A stretch of DNA of 64,000 bases from an uncultured Rhodospirillaceae bacterium (GTDB lineage: Bacteria; Pseudomonadota; Alphaproteobacteria; Rhodospirillales; UBA2165). This document shows, piece after piece, positions 24,996-34,726 of the stretch (within the stretch, counting starts at the first letter, position 1; each line of letters begins with the position of its first letter). The translations under genes and the position numbers were made by a program. The notes under the pieces are model-generated. The model did no database searches, was not told the origin of the DNA, and worked only from the letters and a program-made list of their open reading frames with translations. Location: contig CAJWAR010000024.1 in NCBI GenBank assembly GCA_913020445.1, forward strand, positions 1 through 64,000, written 5' to 3'.

Positions 24996-25898
24996 ATGTT
25001 CAATAATATGACCCCCAAACAAGCGATGTTCGGCGGCGCCATTACTGCCTTAATTATGGGCGGTTTTATTGTTTTATCGCGGTTTGGCGTGCGCGATGTA
25101 TTCAATGAAGCAGATTTGACACTTTTTCGCTATTTATCCGGTTTGATACTTTTGCCACTATTTCTTCGCCTGGATCTGAAAACGTTGGGTGGTATTGGGT
25201 GGCAGCGGGCAATAGTTCTGACAATTTGTGCAGGGTGGCCGTTTAATTTGTTTATCATGAACGGCTTTAATTATGCGCCGGCAGCCCATGGAGCAGTTTT
25301 TGGTCCCGGTACCATGCCGATGTTTACCGCAATATTAAGCTGGATTGTTCTTGACGACCGGCCGGGTGTCTATCGCTTAAGCGGTTTAATCGCAATTACG
25401 GCCGGGCTGCTAATGATGGGGTGGGGCGGTTTTCTGGAAAGCCCGCCGGGTGCCTGGATCGGTGATTTGTATTTTCTAGGTGGCGCAGCGCTGTGGGCTG
25501 GATTTACGGTAGCTGTGCGCCGATGGGGCATTGATCCTGCTGAAGCGGTTGCCGTGGTCGGCGTGCTTAGCCTGGTATCGTTTATTCCGGTCTATTCTAC
25601 ATTTTATGAAAATGTTTTCCTGACCGCCGGTTTAGCCGATCTATCGCTACAAATATTTTACCACGGATTTTTAGTCGGCATCGTTGGCGTGTTATTTTTT
25701 GCCGGTGGCATCCAGGTTCTAGGACCAACCAAAATCGCCTTGTTTATCTCCCTGGTGCCGGTATTTGGCACGCTAATGGGCATACCTATCCTGAACGAGT
25801 TGCCAGGCCGCCTCGAAACCCTCGGCATTATCATTGTAGTATTAGGTATGCTGGCTGCGATGGGTGTGCGACCGGGCATGATATTTAACGGCAGGTGA
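24996..25898 (+). CDS. EamA/DMT-family transporter
   Basis: A 300-residue membrane protein with ten predicted helices and the two-fold EamA repeat: AMFGGAITALIMGGFIVLSR leads the first half and WIGDLYFLGGAALWAGFTVA the second. Conserved small-residue helices such as VFGPGTMPMFTAILSWIVL are typical. It likely exports or exchanges small metabolites. The ribosome site is weak. Its last 14 bases overlap the convergent Kelch gene. It is only distantly similar to the other EamA protein at 11287. Confidence 0.9.
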   Translation: MFNNMTPKQAMFGGAITALIMGGFIVLSRFGVRDVFNEADLTLFRYLSGLILLPLFLRLDLKTLGGIGWQRAIVLTICAGWPFNLFIMNGFNYAPAAHGAVFGPGTMPMFTAILSWIVLDDRPGVYRLSGLIAITAGLLMMGWGGFLESPPGAWIGDLYFLGGAALWAGFTVAVRRWGIDPAEAVAVVGVLSLVSFIPVYSTFYENVFLTAGLADLSLQIFYHGFLVGIVGVLFFAGGIQVLGPTKIALFISLVPVFGTLMGIPILNELPGRLETLGIIIVVLGMLAAMGVRPGMIFNGR

Positions 25899-26889
25899 TA
25901 TCCCGGACATCAACAATTTGATGAATGATGTTGCCGGAGCTGCCACCGATTCGAATTCCACCGCCAGGAAAATGAATATTGCCATTGTAATAAGCAAGAC
26001 CCGTTACCCCATGGACCGGTGTTGGAATATCGGCAAGCCGTTTCCAACTATCGGTTTTTGGATTGTAGTAAGCATGGTCCGGAAAGACACCGCTTAGCGC
26101 TTCCTCATTACCTTCGCCACCCAGCACATGCAGGCAGCCATTGGCAGCGATTGCATTTATACCTCCGCGTGGCCGGAGCATCGATTTCTTTTCGGTCCAT
26201 TTCTGGGTTGCTGGGTCGTAGACTTCCAAAGCGCCGGTACGTTCCGAACGAAAGCCCGGCCCAAAGCGTCCGCCGACAATATAAATTTTACCGTTGATGA
26301 CACCGGCGCCGAGATGATTGCGCTGGGTCGGTATATTGGGCAGCGTTTGCCAGGTGTTGGCTTTCGGATCAAAGGCGGCAAAATCGTCACCAGTTTCCCG
26401 GGTGCGGCCGCCGGCGACATAGATCTTGCCACCAACGGTGACGGCAACACCGCCACTGCGTTTTGACGGCATCGACGCTTTCTGGCTCCATTTGTTGGTC
26501 GCCGGATCATATTCAAAAACGCTATCCATAAAGCCGGGAGGCTGACGTTCGAACCTGCCATTGACGCGGCGTCCGCCGGCGGTTTTCTGACCACCAATGA
26601 CATAGACTTTTCCGTCAACCGCTGCCGCCATGGCATGATTTGTTTTGACCGGTATCGACGGCAGGTAGCGCCATTTATCGGATTTGGCGTTGTAGGCCTG
26701 GGCAGTATCTACTGTAATTCGCAAGCGCGGATAGCCGCCAAAGACATAAATCATATGGCCGTTTTGCGCGACCGCGGTTTCAGAAAGTGGTTCCAGCAGT
26801 GGCGCTTTTTCATTCCAGCCCCCCGCCTGTGTCGTGCTTGCAACAAATAAAGCAAGTCCAACAATTCCGATTGTTTTAATAATCCCCAT
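25885..26889 (-). CDS. exported Kelch-repeat beta-propeller protein
   Basis: A 334-residue periplasmic protein. Starting from the ATG at 26889 (GAGGAGG six bases upstream) it has a signal peptide (TIGIVGLALFVASTTQAGG). Around six Kelch blades follow, each with a paired Gly and spaced Tyr/Trp: MIYVFGGYP, KVYVIGGQ, KIYVAGGRT, KIYIVGGRFG, CLHVLGGEG, NIHFPGGG, and the connecting FEYDPATNKWSQKASMP type segments. Kelch propellers bind partners or sugars; the role here is unknown. It lies just after the aldo/keto reductase gene on the same strand. Confidence 0.9.
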   Translation of the reverse strand: MGIIKTIGIVGLALFVASTTQAGGWNEKAPLLEPLSETAVAQNGHMIYVFGGYPRLRITVDTAQAYNAKSDKWRYLPSIPVKTNHAMAAAVDGKVYVIGGQKTAGGRRVNGRFERQPPGFMDSVFEYDPATNKWSQKASMPSKRSGGVAVTVGGKIYVAGGRTRETGDDFAAFDPKANTWQTLPNIPTQRNHLGAGVINGKIYIVGGRFGPGFRSERTGALEVYDPATQKWTEKKSMLRPRGGINAIAANGCLHVLGGEGNEEALSGVFPDHAYYNPKTDSWKRLADIPTPVHGVTGLAYYNGNIHFPGGGIRIGGSSGNIIHQIVDVRDITCR

Positions 26890-26945
26890 TTTTGCCTCCT
26901 CGCCTTTATCTTTATCTAACGAGTTGAGTAGTAGTTTCCGTCGTT

Positions 26946-27773
26946 TCAAAGTGCGTCGAAATAATCCGCCATTTTCTTAAGCTCAGATGCGTCCGGCAGG
27001 CGGCCTTCACCGGCAATCAGATTGTCTGCCATGTGGTCCGGGTTGCTGGTGGCGGGTATCGCACAGGTTGCTGGACCGTGACCAAAGATATATTTGAGGA
27101 AAAACTGTGCCCAGGAGGTGCAGCCGAAATCCTCGGCCCAAACCGGTACGGGTGAGCGTTTGATCTTGGTAAATAAACCATCCTGCTCAAACGGCCGGTT
27201 GATCAATGTCGCAACCTGCAAGTCAGCGCAGAGATCAAAGAAATAGTCTTCCGCGTCACGCCGGGCGATAGAGTAGGGGAACTGGCAGAAATCGATCCAC
27301 GGATATTTCTTGAGATAGCCGCCGAGTTCACCAAAGGCACTCTGGCTATAATGTGTGATGCCGATATATTTTACCTTCCCAGCCGCCTGCCAGTCGCGCA
27401 AGGTTTCAAGATGCGTATCACAATCCTTCAGATTGTGGACTTGCATCAGCTCAATCTCGGTGCAGCGCATTTTTCGGAGCGAGTCTTCCATTTCGTCAAT
27501 GCCCTGTTGCGGGCCGTCAGTCCAAACCTTGGTCGCGAGGAAGGCGTTGTCGTGCCCATTGATGCTGGCGAGCACGTCTCCGGTGACCGCTTCGGCTTTG
27601 CCATACATTGGCGACGAGTCGATCAGCGTACCACCGGCTTCAAAAAACAAATTAACGACCTGTTGCAGGTCTTTCTTCTTGTTTGGATTGAGCGAGGTGT
27701 TGAAGGCGCGGTAGGTGCCGAGGCCGATGACCGGTAGTGCTTCGCCTGTCGCAGGGATAGGTTTGGTTAACAT
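26946..27773 (-). CDS. aldo/keto reductase
   Basis: A 275-residue NAD(P)H-dependent reductase with the TIM-barrel AKR fold. The catalytic tetrad is visible as Asp in TLIDSSPMYG, Tyr in the same motif, Lys in FLATKVW and His in LMQVHN. The cofactor region near the C-terminus is shortened to ATCAIPATSNPDHMADN. Many relatives reduce small aldehydes; no substrate can be given. AGGGAC lies five bases before the ATG. It is 9 bp after the MFS gene, so the two are one transcript. Confidence 0.92.
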   Translation of the reverse strand: MLTKPIPATGEALPVIGLGTYRAFNTSLNPNKKKDLQQVVNLFFEAGGTLIDSSPMYGKAEAVTGDVLASINGHDNAFLATKVWTDGPQQGIDEMEDSLRKMRCTEIELMQVHNLKDCDTHLETLRDWQAAGKVKYIGITHYSQSAFGELGGYLKKYPWIDFCQFPYSIARRDAEDYFFDLCADLQVATLINRPFEQDGLFTKIKRSPVPVWAEDFGCTSWAQFFLKYIFGHGPATCAIPATSNPDHMADNLIAGEGRLPDASELKKMADYFDAL

Positions 27774-27782
27774 GGTGTCCCT

Positions 27783-29030
27783 CTAGTCTGCTATTTCGAG
27801 CGCTGCAGCTTGCTTCATGTTGGGCCGCGCCACAATAAGCCAAATAGTCAGCCCGATGATGGCACTGACCATAACCGGATTTTGTACGCCATAGCGTTCA
27901 GCGACCGTGCCGATGATAATCGCTCCCAAGGCCGGGCCGCCGGTTACCAAAACACCGTTAAGAGCGATGACCCGGCCACGCACCTTTGCATCTACCGAAT
28001 TCTGGATCAGGCTCAAGGTGCAGATACCGGATGACACCAGGGCTATGCCGGAGAGAAACATCTCGACCATGGCGATGTAGAAATTAGATGTTTGGGAGAA
28101 GGCGATGACCGACAGCACACCAATTAAAGAGCTGGTGAGGAGGATGCGCATCAGCCCTTCGGTGCGCCCGCGCTGAGCCAGCCACAAGCCGCCAAACATC
28201 GCGCCCAATCCGGCAGCTGTCGCCAGCATGGCATAGCCTTCAACTTTTCGACTAAAAACTTCGGTTGCGAAGGCCGGCAGCATCTCCATAAAGGGCTGCA
28301 GGAAAAGTGTGACGATGGCCGTTAGTATCATCAGATTTCGAATGCCTATGTGATTGTACGCATAGCGAAATCCTTCGACGAGTTCAGCGCCGATGCTTTT
28401 GCGATCTTTCTTCGCTGTGCCGCCATCCTCAATATCGAGGAATTTGTAAAGAATGACCACGCCAAAAGAGACCGCTGCGTAGACATAAAGAGCGATGGCA
28501 ACGCTACCATAAAACAGCACCGCGCCGGCAATGGCGGGGCCGATAAAATTACCACTGTGGTAGCTGGCGCCATTGACCGCGATCACTGCCGAAATATCCT
28601 TTTTGTCGACCAATGCGTGGACCATGGCATTGCGGGCGGGGACATTGAAGGAGCGGGTGATGCCGCCTAACAGCGTCAATATTAACAGCGCAATAGGCGT
28701 GATCGTTCCGGTAAACACCATGGTCGCCATGATGAGCGTGAAAATGCCACCTATCGAGGTGGCGATCTGGAGTTGCCGGCGATGGCCATAGCGGTCAGCT
28801 GTCGCACCTGACAAGGCGCCAAGGAATAACATCGGCACCATTGCAGCCGCACCCATATAGCCGAGCCAGGTTTCAGAACCAGTCATATCCCAGGTCAGCC
28901 ATGCAACCGATGCCCGATTGACCCAAACGCCGATAATAAAACTGAAATGGCCGTACCAAAATAGTCTGAAATTGCGACTTGAAAAGGCCCTCGCGATCCC
29001 CCCATCTCTAAGTTTATTCTTATTGTTCAT
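27783..29030 (-). CDS. MFS transporter (MFS_3 / EntS-like)
   Basis: A 415-residue twelve-helix transporter. The start SRNFRLFWYGHFSFIIGVWV and the loop motif ATADRYGHRRQLQIAT are typical of the MFS_3 branch that includes the enterobactin exporter. Another signature is TRSFNVPARNAMVHALVDKK. It likely exports a small molecule. It heads the transcript with the aldo/keto reductase, and faces the AprA-like gene across a 153-bp gap that carries a FixK-like box. Confidence 0.9.
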   Translation of the reverse strand: MNNKNKLRDGGIARAFSSRNFRLFWYGHFSFIIGVWVNRASVAWLTWDMTGSETWLGYMGAAAMVPMLFLGALSGATADRYGHRRQLQIATSIGGIFTLIMATMVFTGTITPIALLILTLLGGITRSFNVPARNAMVHALVDKKDISAVIAVNGASYHSGNFIGPAIAGAVLFYGSVAIALYVYAAVSFGVVILYKFLDIEDGGTAKKDRKSIGAELVEGFRYAYNHIGIRNLMILTAIVTLFLQPFMEMLPAFATEVFSRKVEGYAMLATAAGLGAMFGGLWLAQRGRTEGLMRILLTSSLIGVLSVIAFSQTSNFYIAMVEMFLSGIALVSSGICTLSLIQNSVDAKVRGRVIALNGVLVTGGPALGAIIIGTVAERYGVQNPVMVSAIIGLTIWLIVARPNMKQAAALEIAD

Positions 29031-29107
29031 AGCAAAAGAATAACTAATTATATGGCATTAGCACGCATTTTCTATTTAGATTTAAATTCGAATTACGGCT
29101 TTTTTAT

Positions 29108-29121
29108 TTGACCTATGTCAA
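29108..29121 (+). promoter_or_regulatory. FixK/FNR-type box before the AprA-like gene
   Basis: TTGAC-CTAT-GTCAA is a perfect palindrome that fits the FixK pattern TTGA-N6-TCAA. Its centre is about 70 bp before the ATG at 29184, the usual distance for an activator site. The downstream genes code a redox pair, in line with control by oxygen. It lies in a divergent gap and could also touch the MFS gene. Confidence 0.6.
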
Positions 29122-29183
29122 TGCATGATATGTTGTAAGAGCACATTCTATGGGGATAAACAAAAATAAATGGGGAATTACGA

Positions 29184-31223
29184 ATGTCGATCTATGAAGC
29201 TCCGTTAAACGAGAATACACCGCCGTGGCCGTATACCGTCGATTATGACAAGGTCAATGAAGTCACGACCGATGTGCTGATTGTCGGCGGTGGAACTGCC
29301 GGCTGTCATGCGGCGATCAATGCGCGCAAAAAAGGCGCCAAGGTCCTGGTTATTGATAAAGCCAACGTTTTAACCAGCGGTTGTGGGGGCTCCGGTGTTG
29401 ATCACTGGCATAACGCCTGCACCAATCCAGCCAGTGGCATCTCGCCGGAAGATCAGGTTGATGAGTTTCAAAATTGCCGCAAGGGCATTGCCACCAGCGA
29501 ATATGGCAGCCGCGCGTCGCATTATATCACGGCCCGGGAAAGCTGGGACGCGCTGCAAGATGTCGAAGAGTGGGGTATCGACATCCGCGACGTAAATGAC
29601 GAATTTGTCGGCGCTGATTTCCGTGACGAAGAAACCAAGCTGATGTTTGCCTATGATTATGATTCCCGCACCGTTGTACGTGTGCAGGGCGCCTACATCA
29701 AAAAAGCGATGCATGATGAAATGCGCCGGCTTGACGTGCAAATTCAAAACCGGGTGATGATCACCAGCTTGCTGACCGCAGGCGGCAAAATCGGCGGGCG
29801 GGTGATTGGTGCCACTGGTTTTCATATTAGAACCGGTGAGTTTTATATTTTTAAAGCCAAATCAACGATTGTCTGCACCGGACCATCAACCCGGCTGTGG
29901 GTGTTTTCGACCGAGCTTGTTGGCGCTAATTCAATCCATGATGATCCCAATGATGTCGGCGACGGGAATGCAATTTGCTATAACGCCGGCGCTGAGTTCG
30001 GCCAAATGGAGGCCGGTGGCCGCACTGTTGGTGGCTTTCGTTATTTTGGCTACGGCACGGGCAATGCGCATAATACCTGGTTTGCCTGCACGATCGTTGA
30101 TTCAAATGGCAAGGAAGTGCCGTGGGTTGATCGCGATGGCAAGGAGATCAAGAACGTCGCCGACCGCTATCGATTGGCGAAAGGTCAAAAAATGTTTTAT
30201 CACGGGCCGCCGCCGCATCCTTACGAGACGCAAGGGCCAACCCTCATTCATGATCTGGCGGAACGGATTGAGAGCGGTGAGTTTGTGCTGCCGTTTTACG
30301 CTGATCTGCCAGGCATGCCGGAACTGGAACGCAAAGCGATATTTGGCCTGATGGTTGGTAATGAAGGCAAGACCCGCCATGGTGTCTATGAGCCTTATAC
30401 CGATGGCGGTTATGATCCGAACAAACATATGATGCAAGCTAACGTCCTGCCACCGGAAGAAGCCGGTATCCACAAACCTTGGTGGAACGGACAGGGACCG
30501 CCGCAATGGCGGGAAACGGCGTTCGGCGGCGGCGGGGGCTTGGTCTATGACTGGGATTGCCGCTCAACGCTTGAAGGCTTGTACACGGCTGGCAATCAAA
30601 TGCTCGGCGGCGGCAATCATTCGCAGTCAGCATCAACTGGCCGCTATGCCGGCCGCAAAGCTGCTGACTACGCGTTAAGCGCCGATCAAGTTGAGGTCGA
30701 CAAATCTCAGCTTAGTGAAGAACGCGAACGGGTTTACGCACCGGTCAAGCGATCTGCCGGGATTGGCTGGAAAGAGTTTCAAGCTGGGCTCTGCCGGGTG
30801 ATGCAGGATTATTGCGCGACCTATAAAGCGGAAGAAACCTTGAAGATTGGCCTGGAATGGCTCGAAAGTATTAAGGAAAGTGAAGGCCAGCAAGTCTTTG
30901 CCCGCAATCCGCATGAGCTCGCCCGGATTATGGAGGCGTTCTCGCGGCTAACCGTCGGGCAAATGATTATGGAAGCGTCCCGCGCGCGCAAAGCAAGTTC
31001 CCGGGCATGCGATTTTGAACGGGTCGACTATCCCGAAGTAGACCCACCTGATTGGGATAAATATGTCATCATTAAACGCGAGGAAGATGGTGTGAGCATT
31101 AGTGACAAGCCTTGTGATTATTGGCTTCAAGAACCTTACGCCTCGAATTATGCCGAGAATTACGATGCGCATAATGGGCTTGATGAAAAAACAACGCGAG
31201 TCATTGGGGAGGCGGCGGAATGA
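29184..31223 (+). CDS. AprA-like FAD-dependent oxidoreductase, alpha subunit
   Basis: A 679-residue flavoprotein of the fumarate reductase/adenylylsulfate reductase superfamily. The FAD Rossmann motif is TDVLIVGGGTAGCHAAINAR (about 29-48), followed by LVIDKANVLTSGCGGSG; a late LYTAGNQMLGGGNHSQSASTG closes the FAD site. The C-terminal helical domain (ARIMEAFSRLTVGQMIMEAS) is as in AprA. It is paired with a two-cluster ferredoxin by a four-base overlap (ATGA), as AprA is with AprB. No sat, qmo or dsr genes are near, so sulfur metabolism is not shown and the substrate is open. A FixK-like box lies upstream. Confidence 0.85.
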   Translation: MSIYEAPLNENTPPWPYTVDYDKVNEVTTDVLIVGGGTAGCHAAINARKKGAKVLVIDKANVLTSGCGGSGVDHWHNACTNPASGISPEDQVDEFQNCRKGIATSEYGSRASHYITARESWDALQDVEEWGIDIRDVNDEFVGADFRDEETKLMFAYDYDSRTVVRVQGAYIKKAMHDEMRRLDVQIQNRVMITSLLTAGGKIGGRVIGATGFHIRTGEFYIFKAKSTIVCTGPSTRLWVFSTELVGANSIHDDPNDVGDGNAICYNAGAEFGQMEAGGRTVGGFRYFGYGTGNAHNTWFACTIVDSNGKEVPWVDRDGKEIKNVADRYRLAKGQKMFYHGPPPHPYETQGPTLIHDLAERIESGEFVLPFYADLPGMPELERKAIFGLMVGNEGKTRHGVYEPYTDGGYDPNKHMMQANVLPPEEAGIHKPWWNGQGPPQWRETAFGGGGGLVYDWDCRSTLEGLYTAGNQMLGGGNHSQSASTGRYAGRKAADYALSADQVEVDKSQLSEERERVYAPVKRSAGIGWKEFQAGLCRVMQDYCATYKAEETLKIGLEWLESIKESEGQQVFARNPHELARIMEAFSRLTVGQMIMEASRARKASSRACDFERVDYPEVDPPDWDKYVIIKREEDGVSISDKPCDYWLQEPYASNYAENYDAHNGLDEKTTRVIGEAAE

Positions 31224-31585
31224 GTGACTATAACCAAGCCTATATGGTCACGAACCCCTTAGCGCCGTGCACCGTCGTCGAGATTAATCCTGATAACTGT
31301 ACCGGCTGCCGCTTATGTATCGAAGTTTGCCGCACGGATGTTCTGGTGCCCAACCCCGAAACCCTCATGGTGCCAATCGTGCTGTTTCCGGATGAATGCT
31401 GGTTCTGTGGCGATTGCGTGGCTTATTGCCCGGAACCGGACACGATTAAAATGCATGTGCCGATCACCGAAAAAGTGGGTTGGAAAGATAAGGAAAGTGG
31501 TGATCGCTATCGCCTCGGAATGAAAAATCCGCCACCCCCTTATACGACTCCTCCGGTTGGCTGGAAAAGTGTGCGGGAAAAATAA
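31220..31585 (+). CDS. AprB-like 2[4Fe-4S] ferredoxin, beta subunit
   Basis: A 121-residue iron-sulfur protein. Two clusters are bound by CTGCRLCIEVC (Cys27, 30, 33, 37) and CWFCGDCVAYC (Cys60, 63, 66, 70). The long loop between them and the tail from residue 75 (VGWKDKESGDRYRLGMKNP) make it longer than a simple ferredoxin and recall AprB, whose tail wraps the alpha subunit. Its start overlaps the stop of the flavoprotein, so equal synthesis is likely. It should pass electrons to or from the FAD of its partner. Confidence 0.88.
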   Translation: MSDYNQAYMVTNPLAPCTVVEINPDNCTGCRLCIEVCRTDVLVPNPETLMVPIVLFPDECWFCGDCVAYCPEPDTIKMHVPITEKVGWKDKESGDRYRLGMKNPPPPYTTPPVGWKSVREK

Positions 31586-31664
31586 CTAGCTGTTGGCGTA
31601 TTTATCTTTTGTTTATAGGCCCTCTCATATTATGAAAGAGGGAATATAGGCAAAGGGGATATCT

Positions 31665-33719
31665 ATGTTTGGGCTATGGCTCAATCGGATACGGCGCGGA
31701 TTTAACCGCTCACCGCAGGAGTTGCGACGCAGGCTCGCCCAAGAGGGACGGGCATTGCTCGACCGATACCGCGTGTCACCAACTTTTGGTTTGGATGATG
31801 GACGGTTGGCAGCACAGCTTGGTGCTCCAACGATTGAAGATCTGTGGCTGCAATTGTCAGACCGGCCTTATCCTGCGGTTACCGATCGAGTTGACCCGGC
31901 ATCGCTGGATGCGGTTATTCCCCATGAATCACAACGCCTTTTGGCGGCAGCAGAATCGGCGCTGGCGTTAGAAGTCGACTTATTGGGTTCTGGTCTGGAA
32001 ACTTTAAGCCGCCCGATCCTGTGGGATACTGATTTCAAAGTTGAAGAAAATTGGCCGGTAAAATTTTTCCGCGATATCGACGTTCTTAACCTTGAAAGCG
32101 GCAGTGACGTCAAAGTGCCTTGGGAGTTGTCGCGGCTGCAATGGCTGATACCAGTCGGCCAGGCCTACATGCTGAGCGGTGATGAAAAATATGCCGGGTT
32201 CGCGCGTGAAGTTTTGACTGATTGGATCGAAGCTAATCCGTACGGCCGGGGCGTCAATTGGGCGGTGGCGATGGAAGCAGCCATGCGGATTTTCACCTGG
32301 ACCTGGCTTTTTCACGTTTTTAGTAAATCTGCGTCCTGGGATGGCTATAATTTTAGGGCCAGCTTTTTGCGCTCGCTTTATGAGCATGGTGTATTTACCG
32401 AGCGCTATATCGAAGACTATGGGGTGAATGGAAATCACTGTACAGCGGATGCTGGCGCCTTGGTGTTTGCCGGGCTGTTCTTTGGCTCAGGTAAGAGACC
32501 AGAACGCTGGCTGAATGAAGGCTGGCAGCTGCTGACACGGGAAATATCGCAACAAGTTTTAGCGGACGGTACCGATTTTGAGGGCTCAATTGCCTATCAC
32601 CGGTTTGTCGCCGAGCTGTTTTTCTGGCCGGCGCGGTATCGCCGCATTTCTGGATTAGACGTGAACCCAGACTATCAACAGCGCCTTTTAGGTATGACGG
32701 ATTTTACCCAAAGCTATACTAAACTGGATGGTTTGGCGCCGCTTTGGGGGGATGCCGACGATGGGCGGGTTTTACCCTTTGGTGATCAAGGCTTGAATGA
32801 TCACACCTATCTGCCGGATGTTATTCAGGCAGAATGGGAGTTTGCAGGCCAGAACTTTGCCAGCGTTGAAGCCCAGGCGGAATTGTTTTGGACTTTCGGC
32901 ACCCCCAATAATTCAGAGGCTAAAAATGAAACCGAAAGTTCTGAGCTAAATTCCCGGGCCTTCAAGGATGGTGGTTTCTATATTATGGCGACAGCAAGGG
33001 ATCACGTGTTTATCGAATGCGGTCCCGTCGGCTTTGGCGGCAAAGGCGTGCATGGTCACAATGACTGCCTGTCGTTTGAAGCCTGCCTGGACGGTGTTTC
33101 ATTGATTACCGACAGCGGCAGTTTTGTCTACTCTGCTTCCTACGATCAGCGTAATCAGTTTCGCGGCACCGCCAGCCACAATACGCCGATGATCGACAGT
33201 GAAGAGCAAAATCGATTTGTCTCTGATGACGAATTATTTGCGCTGCACAATGATGCGGTTCCAGATGTTCGAGAATGGCGTAGCGATGAACAAATGGATG
33301 TATTTGTTGGCGCCCATTCCGGTTATCAGCGTTTGGCCAATTCAGTCATGCCAAGCCGCAAGATAGTTCTCGAAAAAAATAATCATCGTCTCATTGTTGG
33401 CGACACATTTGACGGGGCAGGCGATCATCAGATTACCATTCCTTTTCATTTTTCGCCTGATTGTGAATTGAGCGAAAATGAAGCGGGTAAATGGATAATT
33501 AAAACATTGGAAAATGAATTCGAGTTAATCTTTCGCGGTGATGGCGATTGGCGCGCAAATATTCGAACGAGCTGGATCTCACCGAGCTATGGGGTCAAGC
33601 TTGAACGACCGGTGCTTGAATTTCAAAGGCATGGCGCCTTGTCGTCATTGACGGTCGGCATTTATCCAGCAGAACAGGCGCCAGATGACCCGCAAGCCTG
33701 GCTGGTATCTTTTAAGTAA
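31665..33719 (+). CDS. heparinase II/III family protein
   Basis: A 684-residue protein. The N-terminal part is an (alpha/alpha) toroid with VNWAVAMEAAMRIFTWTWLF and the active-site-type YGVNGNHCTADAGALVFAG; the C-terminal part is the heparinase II/III beta-sheet domain with GHNDCLSFEACLDG and the His-Asn of TASHNTPMID. Family members cleave or modify acidic polysaccharides. There is no signal peptide, which fits the proteins found with cell-surface polysaccharide synthesis rather than secreted lyases. GGGGAT precedes the ATG. A 6-bp-stem hairpin (31620-31642) lies in its leader. Confidence 0.88.
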   Translation: MFGLWLNRIRRGFNRSPQELRRRLAQEGRALLDRYRVSPTFGLDDGRLAAQLGAPTIEDLWLQLSDRPYPAVTDRVDPASLDAVIPHESQRLLAAAESALALEVDLLGSGLETLSRPILWDTDFKVEENWPVKFFRDIDVLNLESGSDVKVPWELSRLQWLIPVGQAYMLSGDEKYAGFAREVLTDWIEANPYGRGVNWAVAMEAAMRIFTWTWLFHVFSKSASWDGYNFRASFLRSLYEHGVFTERYIEDYGVNGNHCTADAGALVFAGLFFGSGKRPERWLNEGWQLLTREISQQVLADGTDFEGSIAYHRFVAELFFWPARYRRISGLDVNPDYQQRLLGMTDFTQSYTKLDGLAPLWGDADDGRVLPFGDQGLNDHTYLPDVIQAEWEFAGQNFASVEAQAELFWTFGTPNNSEAKNETESSELNSRAFKDGGFYIMATARDHVFIECGPVGFGGKGVHGHNDCLSFEACLDGVSLITDSGSFVYSASYDQRNQFRGTASHNTPMIDSEEQNRFVSDDELFALHNDAVPDVREWRSDEQMDVFVGAHSGYQRLANSVMPSRKIVLEKNNHRLIVGDTFDGAGDHQITIPFHFSPDCELSENEAGKWIIKTLENEFELIFRGDGDWRANIRTSWISPSYGVKLERPVLEFQRHGALSSLTVGIYPAEQAPDDPQAWLVSFK

Positions 33720-33722
33720 AGA

Positions 33723-34448
33723 TTACTGATCGCTATCGACAGTGGTCGCTAGAACATATCCCGTACCGCGAACGGTTTTGATAAGTTCAGGACGTTTCGG
33801 ATTATTCTCTATTTTGCTTCTGAGCCGTCCAACCAGCACATCGATGCTGCGGTCATAAGGTTCCCAGCTGCGATTTTGGAGGAGGTCAAGCAGGCGGTCC
33901 CGATCAAGCACCCGATTTGGATTATCGGTAAAGGCTGTCAGCAAATTGAATTCCATTGTTGTTAAGGCGACTTCATTGCCGGTGGGCGACATCAAACGTC
34001 TGCCAACTTTGTCGAAATTCCAGCCGGCGAATTGAACTGATCCGCCATTAGCGCCGGCAGAGACCTGTTCGCCGCGTTCGGATACCCGCCGCAAAACAGT
34101 TTTTACGCGTGCTAGAAGTTCTCTGGAACTGAATGGTTTGGCAATATAATCGTCCGCCCCCATTTCCAGGCCGACAATACGGTCAACTTCTTCATCTTTG
34201 CCAGTCAGAATAATAATGGCGACTTTGGAATTTTCCCTCAGGTAACGGGTGAGGGTTAAGCCATCTTCACCCGGCATAACTAGATCAAGGATCACGAGGT
34301 CTATTGATTTATCATTCATTACCGTGCGCATGGCATCGCCATCATTGGCGGTGAAAACCTCATAGCCATGAGTCTCAAGATAATCTTTCAAGAAATTGCA
34401 AATTTCTTCTTCGTCATCGACGACTAAAATTGTTCCCGTATTTTCCAT
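33723..34448 (-). CDS. OmpR-family response regulator
   Basis: A 241-residue regulator. The receiver has Asp11/Asp12, phospho-acceptor Asp55 in LVILDLVMPGED, a Thr in IIILTGKDE and Lys in YIAKPFSSRELLARV. The winged-helix DNA-binding domain ends EPYDRSIDVLVGRLRSKIEN and TVRGTGYVL. I use the ATG at 34448; GAGGAG lies just before it. A GTG at 34472 is also in frame. It is divergent from a hybrid kinase, but that kinase has its own receiver, so pairing is not certain. It abuts the heparinase gene tail to tail (3 bp). Confidence 0.93.
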   Translation of the reverse strand: MENTGTILVVDDEEEICNFLKDYLETHGYEVFTANDGDAMRTVMNDKSIDLVILDLVMPGEDGLTLTRYLRENSKVAIIILTGKDEEVDRIVGLEMGADDYIAKPFSSRELLARVKTVLRRVSERGEQVSAGANGGSVQFAGWNFDKVGRRLMSPTGNEVALTTMEFNLLTAFTDNPNRVLDRDRLLDLLQNRSWEPYDRSIDVLVGRLRSKIENNPKRPELIKTVRGTGYVLATTVDSDQ

Positions 34449-34726
34449 CAACTCCTCGTTTCGATGGACCACCCCGATGTAATAACGGTTTCTCTGAAAA
34501 AAGTAGGTGCAATTTAAAGAGAAATCAAATTACTTTAACTTAAACAGCGCATAGCATAACGCAATACGTACAGCAAATAGTACTAAGATGTTACCGAATA
34601 TAACAATTTAGCACATTGCTGCCGCAATTTTTTAAAAATAATATGCTAGATGTTTAGAATTTGGAATAGCGACCTGTTTTACTGTTGTTATTTTGTTCAA
34701 TTAACCAGAACTCCTTTCAAGGTACT

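Noticed and set aside
29184-31585. Calling the flavoprotein-ferredoxin pair true adenylylsulfate reductase (aprAB)
   Set aside because: The layout fits, but there is no sat, qmo or dsr gene and the AprA substrate residues could not be checked, so only AprAB-like is claimed.
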